DNA of 64,000 nt, taken from NCBI GenBank assembly GCA_033344815.1, contig JAWPMR010000001.1:978136-1042135 (forward strand), read 5' to 3'. The position numbers were made by a program, and so were the translations under genes. Shown here piece by piece: positions 46,327-53,863 of the stretch. The notes below the pieces were generated by a model. The model ran no database searches. It was not told the origin of the DNA and was given only the letters and a program-made list of their open reading frames with translations. Position 1 is the stretch's first letter. Every line of letters begins with the position of its first letter. Source of the stretch: Paracoccaceae bacterium (GTDB lineage: Bacteria; Pseudomonadota; Alphaproteobacteria; Rhodobacterales; Rhodobacteraceae).

Positions 46327-47877
46327 TCATTTAAGGGCCTCGAGTTTAGCGGGGTCGAAATTTGCCTGCCTTTCCCATTTCGTACCTTCCGAAGTATTTT
46401 TCACAACAACTCCCGCTTCGGTCAGCCCTTCCCTGAGACGATCTGCTTCGCCGAAGTTCTTCTCGGCTCTGGCTCGGTCCAACAGCTCCACAATCAGTTC
46501 GATGCCGTCGACGGTAGCAAATGCACTGGAAACAACGCCACGGCGTTCATCGGTGTTGCGCGCTGTATCTCCCGCAGTAGCCGAGCCCTGAAGATCGAAA
46601 CCAAGAATAAGCTGGCTTGCATATATCTGATCTAGAGCAGCAACTCTTTCTTCCGGAGCGGCAGGAAGGTTCTTGAGGTGTTCGCGAATTGATCTGATGG
46701 CCTTTGGAGTGTCCAGATCATCTTTTAGGGCATTCATTACACCCGGTATCGGACAATTCCCCTTTAAGGTCTGAAGCGTTTCTGATCCGTCCCTGCCCAA
46801 GCCTTGGGCGAACTCTCTCACTATAGCTTGCGCTTCGCGTCGTCTTTGCACGCCAAAATCCATGACTGAACGGTAGTGAGACAATAAAAACGCAGCACGT
46901 ATTTCGTCACCATTCATTTGAATAGACATAGTCGCATCGATTGTATCATGGAGATTCGATAAGCCATCAAGAACCTGCCGCACAGTGAAGAAATTGCCCA
47001 AAGACTTGGACATCTTCTTGCCCTCGACTTGCAACATCTCGTTGTGCATCCAGACATTGGCCATCGCCTCGGTGTCATTGGCACAGCAGCTTTGCGCGAT
47101 CTCGTTTTCATGGTGCGGAAATTGCAGATCCAATCCGCCGCCATGAATATCAAATGTGTCCCCGAGTAGCGCTTTTGCCATAGCGGAACACTCAATGTGC
47201 CACCCTGGCCTGCCATAACCCCAGGGGCTTTCCCAGCCCGGTTCATCAACGTTTGAAGGCTTCCACAAAACAAAGTCCATGGGATTTTCTTTTCCTTCGC
47301 CGACTTCTGATCTCAGACCAGCGATCATGTCATCGATAGTTCGGCCTGATAACTCCCCATATTTTTTGTCAGCTTCGACATTGAAGAATGAGTGTTCGGG
47401 TGCCTTGGATGCTTTGAAGTAGACGGCGCGCGAATTGTGGCCATAACTAATCGGCTTTGAATACGCATAACCCTTTTCAATGAGCGTTTTTATCATAGCA
47501 ATCATCTCAGTGATATACTGCGTTGCGCGGGGCATTTCGTTTGGCTCCATCGCGCCCACCGCGGCCATATCTTCAAGAAACCACTCGATTGTCTCATCCG
47601 TGATATCGTTGATGGCACGACCGGTTTCTGCGGCACGCGCGTTGATCTTGTCCTCCACATCCGTGAAATTCCGCACGTAGGTCACATGCGCATCCCCGTA
47701 GACATGACGCAGCAACCTAAAGAGCACATCAAACACAATCACCGGACGCGCATTGCCAAGATGGGCACGGTCATAGACCGTAGGGCCGCAGACATACATC
47801 CGCACATTTTGAGGATCGATCGGCACGAAATCCTCTTTGGTCCGGGTTTTGGTGTTGTAGAGCTTGAGTGTCGTCAT
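46327..47877 (-). CDS. cysS: cysteinyl-tRNA synthetase
   Basis: 516 residues; class I enzyme for tRNA-Cys. The zinc/cysteine site 'MYVCGPTVYDRAHLGNARP' contains HLGN (HIGH-type), 'CCANDTEAM' and 'HHENEIAQS' follow, and 'EGKKMSKSLGNFFTV' is the KMSKS loop. The C-terminal part (about 370-516) is longer than in E. coli. The DNA in parts of the gene (for example 46680-46740, 46920-46980 and 47340-47400) is clearly less GC-rich than that of neighbours. Confidence 0.96.
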   Translation of the reverse strand: MTTLKLYNTKTRTKEDFVPIDPQNVRMYVCGPTVYDRAHLGNARPVIVFDVLFRLLRHVYGDAHVTYVRNFTDVEDKINARAAETGRAINDITDETIEWFLEDMAAVGAMEPNEMPRATQYITEMIAMIKTLIEKGYAYSKPISYGHNSRAVYFKASKAPEHSFFNVEADKKYGELSGRTIDDMIAGLRSEVGEGKENPMDFVLWKPSNVDEPGWESPWGYGRPGWHIECSAMAKALLGDTFDIHGGGLDLQFPHHENEIAQSCCANDTEAMANVWMHNEMLQVEGKKMSKSLGNFFTVRQVLDGLSNLHDTIDATMSIQMNGDEIRAAFLLSHYRSVMDFGVQRRREAQAIVREFAQGLGRDGSETLQTLKGNCPIPGVMNALKDDLDTPKAIRSIREHLKNLPAAPEERVAALDQIYASQLILGFDLQGSATAGDTARNTDERRGVVSSAFATVDGIELIVELLDRARAEKNFGEADRLREGLTEAGVVVKNTSEGTKWERQANFDPAKLEALK

Positions 47878-48097
47878 GACAGTCGTCCTTGCGCGGGGTG
47901 ACGCGGGCTTAGCAATCTTGTGGAGGTATGGAAACGACCTAAAAACGCCCGCTGGGTGCGATTAGCAAATAATACAGCAAATGAGCGTGGTTTTGGTCAT
48001 GCGCCATGCCTAACCCGCCCCTGCGTCTGTGGTCAAGGGTGATTGACGAATCAAACGCCCTCTGCGCCCCTGCGACCAAGGCAGGAAAGGACAGACC

Positions 48098-49273
48098 ATG
48101 CAATTATCTCAGCGCATTACCGGGCTGACGGGGGGCGGCTCTGACGGATGGGACGTGTTTCTGAAAGCCCGCGAGATGATCGCTGATGGCATCAATGTCA
48201 TCGAACTGACCATTGGTGAGCATGACATTCGCACCGCAGACCCCATTTTGCAGGACATGCATAAGGCCGCTATAAACGGGCACACGGGTTATGCCGCCGT
48301 TCCGGGCACAAAAGCACTGCGTGAAACGGTTGCTGCGCGGGTCGAGGCGCGCACGGGCATCCCAACGACGGCGGACAACGTCCTGATCACGCCCGGCGGC
48401 CAAGCTGCCCTTTTTGCCGCGCATATGGCAGCTTGTGATCCCGGCGATACCGCACTTTACGTTGATCCCTATTACGCAACCTACCCCGGCACGTTACGCG
48501 GTGCGGGCGCTGTTCCACAGGTGATCGAAACCCGCGCAGAAGACGCGTTTCAGCCCCGCGCTGACGCGATCAGGGCGCATTCTAAAACGGCGCGCTCCCT
48601 GCTGATCAACTCCCCCAACAACCCCACTGGCGTGGTCTATTCCGATGCGACGTTGCAGGCGATTGCAGATGTCTGTCAGGAGGATGATCTGTGGCTCATT
48701 TCTGACGAGGTCTATGACACGCAAGTCTGGGAAGGACGTCACCTGTCGCCCCGCGCCCTGCCAGGTATGGCCGAGCGCACGCTCGTGGTCGGGTCCATGT
48801 CCAAATCACACGCGATGACCGGATCGCGGTGCGGATGGATCATCGGCCCAAAAGCCGCGATCGCGAACCTGATCACATTGGCCACGCATACCACCTATGG
48901 GGTGCCGGGCTTCATTCAGGACGCAAGCCGGTTTGCCTTGGATCAGGGTGCTGAATTTGAAGCCGACATTGCGCGCCCGTTTCAACGCAGACGCGCCATC
49001 GCAACCGAGGTTTTGGCGCGCCAGAACACTGTCGCGCTCGTCCCGGCGCAGGGGGCGATGTATCTGATGCTCGATATCCGCGCGACGGGCATGACGGGCG
49101 AGGCTTTTGCTTATGACTTGTTGGAAGCACACAATATTGCGGTAATGCCCGGTGAGAGCTTTGGCGCCTGCGCGGCGGGACATATCCGTGTCGCAATGAC
49201 GATTGAGGATGAGGCTTTCGGGAACGCTCTGGAAATGCTCTGCGCGCATGCCGAAACACGCGCGGCCGCGTAA
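48098..49273 (+). CDS. class I/II pyridoxal-phosphate aminotransferase
   Basis: 391 residues. 'INSPNNPTGVVYSD' and the PLP-lysine segment 'VGSMSKSHAMTGSRCGWIIG' are visible; C-terminal Arg for the substrate carboxylate lies in 'AAGHIRVAMTIEDE'. Aspartate/aromatic aminotransferase fold type I; the amino-donor specificity is unknown. AAGGACAG precedes the ATG. A strong bidirectional terminator follows at once. Confidence 0.9.
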   Translation: MQLSQRITGLTGGGSDGWDVFLKAREMIADGINVIELTIGEHDIRTADPILQDMHKAAINGHTGYAAVPGTKALRETVAARVEARTGIPTTADNVLITPGGQAALFAAHMAACDPGDTALYVDPYYATYPGTLRGAGAVPQVIETRAEDAFQPRADAIRAHSKTARSLLINSPNNPTGVVYSDATLQAIADVCQEDDLWLISDEVYDTQVWEGRHLSPRALPGMAERTLVVGSMSKSHAMTGSRCGWIIGPKAAIANLITLATHTTYGVPGFIQDASRFALDQGAEFEADIARPFQRRRAIATEVLARQNTVALVPAQGAMYLMLDIRATGMTGEAFAYDLLEAHNIAVMPGESFGACAAGHIRVAMTIEDEAFGNALEMLCAHAETRAAA

Positions 49274-49307
49274 AAAAGGCCCGGCGGATTGCGCCGCCGG
49301 ACCTTTT
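49274..49307. terminator. bidirectional terminator between aminotransferase and OmpA-like gene
   Basis: AAAAGG-C-CCGGCGG and CCGCCGG-A-CCTTTT flank ATTGCG: a GC-rich stem with A-run on the left and T-run on the right, so it can end both convergent transcripts. Confidence 0.8.
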
Positions 49308-49324
49308 CAGAAACGGTCAGGCTA

Positions 49325-49942
49325 TCAGAACTGCCATGACGCGCGGATGGTGAAGGTATCAGCATCCGCATCAAGGCCGGATGTGCCCCCAAGATCGCTG
49401 AAACTGTGTTTGAGGTATTCACCGCTGATGATGACCTGTTCTGTGGCTTTGTACGACACGCCGACGCCGTAGAAATCGCCGGTATCTCCGCCTACGGAGG
49501 TGTCAACATCTGCAAGGCCAACCGTGCCGTAAAACAACGTGCGACCAAAGTCATATCCGCCGCGCAGCTTGGCACGCCAGACGGAATCGATGGATTGACC
49601 AATCGGCGCACCCGCCGATTCAAGGTCGACGCTGGCATCATCATAATCGACCTCGCCGCCGACAACCCAGGACCCGAAGTCGTAGTTATACCCGGCATGC
49701 AAACCAAAGGTCGTGTCATCACCGCCGACGCCCGCGAGGCCGCTTTCGCCATCCGCATCCAGATTACCGATCTGGGCACCTGCGTAGAAACCGGTCCAGT
49801 TGCCGCCGCTATAAACCGGCGCGGGTGGCGGGGCCGCCGGCGCGGGCGCAAGTACGGGTTCATCCAACGCGCCCGCAAAGGCGGGCACTGTCACCGCCGC
49901 CGTGACGGCCAAGGCGGCTGCTGCACTCAAGATAATCTTCAT
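49325..49942 (-). CDS. outer-membrane beta-barrel protein
   Basis: 205 residues from ATG 49942. Signal peptide 'MKIILSAAAALAVTAAVTVP' is followed by a Pro/Ala stretch and an eight-strand OmpA/Opa-like barrel: 'YSGGNWTGFYAGAQIGNLDA', 'TFGLHAGYNYDFGSWVVGGE', and a C-terminal Phe ('TIRASWQF') as recognised by the BAM machinery. It resembles the small porin-like surface proteins of alphaproteobacteria. Confidence 0.88.
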   Translation of the reverse strand: MKIILSAAAALAVTAAVTVPAFAGALDEPVLAPAPAAPPPAPVYSGGNWTGFYAGAQIGNLDADGESGLAGVGGDDTTFGLHAGYNYDFGSWVVGGEVDYDDASVDLESAGAPIGQSIDSVWRAKLRGGYDFGRTLFYGTVGLADVDTSVGGDTGDFYGVGVSYKATEQVIISGEYLKHSFSDLGGTSGLDADADTFTIRASWQF

Positions 49943-50342
49943 TCTCGTATCCTCGATCTGAGTTTTGGACGCTTTTTTCGCGTTCCTGCCGTTCAAATTG
50001 GTCACGCGCGACACGGGTTCAATGCACGTTTGCTCAATGAAATGTGATCCCGGCAAAACCGGCCAGAAGCTGCGCAGCCAAGCATGGAAAAACGGCAAGG
50101 CTCCGCTTTGAGGCGGAAACCACGCGGACTCTCAATAACGACATGAGGTCGCAAACAAGCTTGACCGATGCAAAGATTTGGCCGCAGGTTGACGCAGGGA
50201 GAAGGCCGCCGAAGATGCAGGATGACCTGAGTAAAATCAAACTGGTGGTACGCACGATTGGTGCCGAGCGCGGTCGCGCGGCCCGTGGACGCCCTGTGCT
50301 GGAATAGACAATTTCCAGCAACTCTTCTCTCAGGATGATCCG
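49943..50342. other. 400-bp region upstream of MttB-family gene
   Basis: Mostly non-coding, between the divergent barrel gene and the MttB homologue. A 30-codon frame at 50215-50307 (MQDDLSKIKLVVRTIGAERG and ten more residues) has GGGAGAAGG upstream at longer than ideal distance; it may be a small gene but I rate it weakly. Confidence 0.4.
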
Positions 50343-51881
50343 ATGACTCAAAAAACACAAACACGCAGCGGTGGACGCGCGGCACGCAGAGCAGCGCGCG
50401 CGGCCCCTCTTGCATCACACCTGCGCCCGATCCGACCGGGCATGAATGGCGGGACCTATACCCCGCTGACGCCCGCACAAATGGACCGTATTCACGCCAC
50501 GGCATTGGATGCTTTGGAACAGATTGGTCTGGCGGATGCGCCGCCCTCTGGTATTGCCTATTTGACCGAGGCCGGTGCAGTTTTGGGCGATGACGGGCGC
50601 ATTCGATTTCCCCGCGCCCTGATTGAGGATACCATTGCGCGCGCAAACCGCACCGTCACTTTGATGGCACGCGATCCACAGCACGATCTGGAATTGTCTG
50701 GTCACCGGGTGCACTATGGAACGGCCGGTGCTGCGGTACACCTTGTGGAAGCCGATGGCCGGAATTACCGCGAATGCGGCGTTCAGGATTTGCATGATGC
50801 AGCGCGCATCGCGAACACGCTCGACAATATCCACTTTCTACAGCGTCCGATGGTGTGCCGCGATATCACCGATAATCTGGAAATGGACGTGAACTCCATC
50901 TATGCCTGTTGCGCTGGGACAACGAAACATATTGGCACCTCTTTCACGCAACCCCAATACGTCAAACACGGCATTGAATTGCTGCATATGATCGCGGGCG
51001 GCGAGGACAAATGGCGCGAACGCCCTTTTGTCAGCAATACCAATTGCTTTGTTGTCCCACCGATGAAATTCGCCACTGAGTCCTGTCAGGTGATGGAGGA
51101 ATGCATCAAGGCGGGCATGCCTGTGTTGCTCCTGTCGGCGGGCATGGCAGGTGCGACGGCTCCCTCGACTGTTGCCGGCGCAATCGTTCAAGCGGTGTCG
51201 GAGTGTCTTGCCGGACTGGTCTATGTGAACGCGGTCAAACCGGGGCATCCGGCGGTTTTTGGGACCTGGCCATTTGGCCTGGATTTGCGCACCGGGGCGA
51301 TGACCGGGGGGTCTGGCGAACAGGCCTTGCTGACGGCCGGATGCTCTCAGATGCACAAATACTATGATTTGCCAGGAGGCGCTGCCGCTGGGATATCAGA
51401 TTCCAAACTGCCGGACATGCAGGCGGGCTGGGAACAAATGTGTTCCAACGTCATGGCCGGTTTGTCCGGGTTGAACATGGTTTATGAAGCCGCCGGGATG
51501 CACGCCTCGCTGTTGGGTTTTTGTCATGAGTCGCTGATTTTGGGGAATGACCTGATCGGACAGGCAATGCGCTGTGTCCGCGGGATCGAGATCACCGATG
51601 ATACGCTGGCACTGGATCAAATCCGGGAAGTCTGTATCGGTGGGCCGGGTCACTATCTGGGCACCGAACAAACGCTTGGACGCATGGAGCAGGATCACGT
51701 TTATCCGAGCTTTGGCGATCGCACATCACCTAAGGAATGGAACGAGTTGGGCAAGCCCGATCTCATCGAAAAAGCCACAGCGCGTAAAGACGAGATCCTC
51801 GCACAGCGCGCGACCGCACGCTTTGATCCAATGCTGGATGCTGACATTCGACAACGATTCAACATTCACTTGCCGGGTTAA
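50343..51881 (+). CDS. MttB-family corrinoid methyltransferase (non-pyrrolysine)
   Basis: 512 residues with no in-frame TAG, so this is the non-pyrrolysine branch that includes glycine-betaine methyltransferase MtgB. After a basic N-terminus (residues 1-25, Arg-rich) the TIM-barrel begins: 'RIHATALDALEQIGLADAPP', 'VHYGTAGAAVHLVEADGRNY', and 'CSQMHKYYDLPGGAAAGISD' and 'IGGPGHYLGTEQTL' are typical. It should transfer a methyl group from a quaternary amine to a corrinoid protein. No corrinoid partner or amine genes are adjacent, so the substrate is unknown. Confidence 0.85.
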   Translation: MTQKTQTRSGGRAARRAARAAPLASHLRPIRPGMNGGTYTPLTPAQMDRIHATALDALEQIGLADAPPSGIAYLTEAGAVLGDDGRIRFPRALIEDTIARANRTVTLMARDPQHDLELSGHRVHYGTAGAAVHLVEADGRNYRECGVQDLHDAARIANTLDNIHFLQRPMVCRDITDNLEMDVNSIYACCAGTTKHIGTSFTQPQYVKHGIELLHMIAGGEDKWRERPFVSNTNCFVVPPMKFATESCQVMEECIKAGMPVLLLSAGMAGATAPSTVAGAIVQAVSECLAGLVYVNAVKPGHPAVFGTWPFGLDLRTGAMTGGSGEQALLTAGCSQMHKYYDLPGGAAAGISDSKLPDMQAGWEQMCSNVMAGLSGLNMVYEAAGMHASLLGFCHESLILGNDLIGQAMRCVRGIEITDDTLALDQIREVCIGGPGHYLGTEQTLGRMEQDHVYPSFGDRTSPKEWNELGKPDLIEKATARKDEILAQRATARFDPMLDADIRQRFNIHLPG

Positions 51882-51899
51882 TGGTGCGACAAAAAATAT

Positions 51900-51926
51900 G
51901 CCCGGTTCCTGGGGGAGGAACCGGGC
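51900..51926. terminator. terminator after MttB-family gene
   Basis: GCCCGGTTCCT and AGGAACCGGGC form an 11-bp perfect stem around GGGGG. No T-run on the plus strand, but the stem is strong and lies 19 bp after the stop. Confidence 0.6.
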
Positions 51927-51988
51927 ACCTGTAACCTCAATCGCCTGCTGATCTGCAACAGTCAGACGGCTTCAGGTCTTTGGCCTGT

Positions 51989-52225
51989 TTAGGCTGGCAT
52001 CAATCCGGCTTCCTGTGCGGACTGCACCTCTGCTTCGTCAAGTGCGCCGTCTGCATTCAGATCCATTGTGGTGAATGCTTCGGCTGTGACGTCAGGATAA
52101 ACGGCCTGCACCTCGTCGATGGTCAAAACGCCGTCCCCATTCGCATCGGCACTCAAGGCTGCCACTGCGGCGGATGCCGACAGAAGAGCGATCAGAGCGA
52201 TGGTTGGTTTGTTGAACAGTGTCAT
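51989..52225 (-). CDS. small secreted EF-hand protein
   Basis: 78 residues. A signal peptide ('IALIALLSASAAVAALS') precedes two EF-hand loops, D27-E38 (DANGDGVLTIDE) and D55-E66 (DLNADGALDEAE), with the D-x-N/D-x-D-G pattern for Ca2+. It would be a periplasmic calcium-binding protein. It lies divergent from an ECF sigma factor with 264 bp between starts. Confidence 0.85.
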   Translation of the reverse strand: MTLFNKPTIALIALLSASAAVAALSADANGDGVLTIDEVQAVYPDVTAEAFTTMDLNADGALDEAEVQSAQEAGLMPA

Positions 52226-52489
52226 GTGGGGTCTCCCATTTAAGTTTGAACGTAAGTGTTCTGAAACGCTGTTGTGCGCTTCATTAAGACAGATGCAGGA
52301 AAGGCGGGTTCCGTCCCTGCCGCAGGACGCTTATGCCCAATCGCGCCATTCCCCGCCGATCCGGCGCACGCGCAGTGGCGAGGCGTTGCCGAAAAAGGGC
52401 GCAAAGGTGCCATCGGCAAAAACCCCCCGTCTGGTACAACTTTAAAGACATGCCATGTTTGGAGAGTTCCATCAAAACAGGAGCTCGAT

Positions 52490-52993
52490 ATGCACCAACT
52501 GCGTGATATTCCCGACGACCTGAATGCCCTGCTGCCCCGTCTGGCGAAACGTGCCCGGCGATTGAGTGACAGCCAGAGTGATGCTGACGATCTGGCACAG
52601 GAAGCAACGCTCAGTCTCTGGTCTGCCTTGTTGAAAGGCACCGAGGTCGATGATCTGGAGCGTTATGCCATGACTGTCCTGCGCAACCTCGCGCGCCAGA
52701 GGTGGCGTTCAGACAAACCAACCGACCCCTTGGAGGAAGACAGCATGTCTGTTTTGCCCGAAGCGCCCGCGCGCATGGCCTGCGCCGAAATTGCAGCGGC
52801 GGTCGGGCGGCTCCCGCAAAATCAGGCTCTGCTGATCCAGATGATTGCAGCGGGTGAAACCAGCCCATCAGCCCTCGCGAAAAATACGGGCCTGCCTTTG
52901 GGCACCGTGATGTCTCGGCTGGCAAGAGCACGTGCAAAACTGCGCAAAGAAATGGGTATAAAGCAAAAAACGCCGATCTCGGAACTCTTCTGA
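52490..52993 (+). CDS. ECF-type sigma factor
   Basis: 167 residues from ATG 52490 with ACAGGAG upstream. Region 2 is 'SQSDADDLAQEATLSLWSAL' and region 4 'SPSALAKNTGLPLGTVMSRL' followed by 'ARARAKLRKEM', a short sigma-70 family member. No anti-sigma factor is adjacent. The inverted REP-like pair follows 10 bp after the stop. Confidence 0.85.
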   Translation: MHQLRDIPDDLNALLPRLAKRARRLSDSQSDADDLAQEATLSLWSALLKGTEVDDLERYAMTVLRNLARQRWRSDKPTDPLEEDSMSVLPEAPARMACAEIAAAVGRLPQNQALLIQMIAAGETSPSALAKNTGLPLGTVMSRLARARAKLRKEMGIKQKTPISELF

Positions 52994-52999
52994 AGGGAT

Positions 53000-53063
53000 G
53001 ATGGTGGCCTAAAGCCCACCCTACGGCGGCAAGCACGCCACGTAGGGTGGGCTTTAGGCCACC
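53000..53063. repeat. inverted pair of REP-like repeats
   Basis: 53003-53025 and 53041-53063 are exact 23-bp reverse complements with a 15-bp spacer. Each matches the unit at 46296. It could form a large hairpin and act as a terminator for the sigma gene. Confidence 0.85.
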
Positions 53064-53454
53064 TTTGCCAAACGCGCGCAGCAACGGTGCCTCCGATCAG
53101 GCGCTGGCAAAATCGGATAACGCTACGAAAAAAGGGGCCCCGAAGGACCCCACTTAGTTTCGCCGTTCAAGCTCAATTTGTTAACCGCTCGGTATTTTTT
53201 TGCCTGCGGCCTGAACGTCGTCGGGGGCGAGCGCACCCGCCCCGGATATCAGAGAGGCCAAGGTCCCACCCTGCCCGTCCCCAATTACGTTGGAAATCCA
53301 AAGGATTTCCGACGGGCCGGACAAAGTGGAAAACGTCTTCGTTTTCTGCGGAACCCGGCCCCGCTGCTTGTTGAAAGTGGCGTAGTTATCTGCTCACTTC
53401 CGTATTCGTCGGGATGCCGATCGGTCTTGGTCGATCGACACCCCTGCGCATCCC
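53064..53454. other. intergenic region with terminator and stems
   Basis: Holds a minus-strand terminator at 53128-53151 and two further stems: 53288-53314 (about 12 bp, loop AAA) and 53329-53346 (GAAAACG/CGTTTTC, loop TCTT). Between 53152 and 53454 there is no supported gene; it may be a long 3' UTR or a small RNA from the nrdJ transcript. Confidence 0.45.
53128..53151 (-). terminator. terminator of the nrdJ operon
   Basis: On the minus strand GGGGTCC-TTCG-GGGCCCC is followed by six T: a stem with a UUCG-type loop and U-run, the textbook intrinsic terminator. It is 300 bp after the last gene of the nrdJ unit. Confidence 0.8.
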
Positions 53455-53850
53455 TTAAGACGCGTGTCCTTTGCTATGGGTTGGCGCGTCCGGTTTCTCT
53501 GATCCGCCAGTCCTCGCTTTCTTTTGCACGTTCAACTGAGGTCGAAGCTCGTTGATCAATAGCGCCTCCGCATCCTTCAGGCCCACAACCGGACGTTTTG
53601 GTTGCGAGTGAACAAGAAGTTTGGTGGCACCTTTCCTCTTGGGGCCTTCGAGAACGTCATCCCCCTGCAAGTCTTTCGCATTGCTTATAAAAACCGGATT
53701 GAACCCGAAAATGCCTTCTGTGCAGAACAGATAGATGTCATTCTCTCCAGCAGGGTCCGCATCAATCTCATACTCCGCAAAGTCGAACTTTTGACCGGTC
53801 GAACTGATATAGATCGGCGGTGAAAGAGAATTGATAGACCGTTCAATCAT
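53455..53850 (-). CDS. degenerate GIY-YIG-like protein downstream of nrdJ
   Basis: 131 residues from ATG 53850, preceded by GAGGAGGGC; it starts 13 bp after the nrdJ stop. The middle 'NDIYLFCTEG', 'NPVFISNAKDL', 'GATKLLVHSQP' and 'KDAEALLINELRPQLN' follow the order of a GIY-YIG nuclease fold, with the C-terminal Glu retained but the GIY and YIG tyrosines altered. It is probably inactive as a nuclease or binds nucleic acid only. Linkage to nrdJ in one transcript is inferred. Confidence 0.65.
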   Translation of the reverse strand: MIERSINSLSPPIYISSTGQKFDFAEYEIDADPAGENDIYLFCTEGIFGFNPVFISNAKDLQGDDVLEGPKRKGATKLLVHSQPKRPVVGLKDAEALLINELRPQLNVQKKARTGGSEKPDAPTHSKGHAS

Positions 53851-53863
53851 GTCAGCGCCCTCC

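Noticed and set aside
50343-51881. pyrrolysine-containing trimethylamine methyltransferase
   Set aside because: There is no in-frame TAG in the open frame, so it cannot be the pyrrolysine type.
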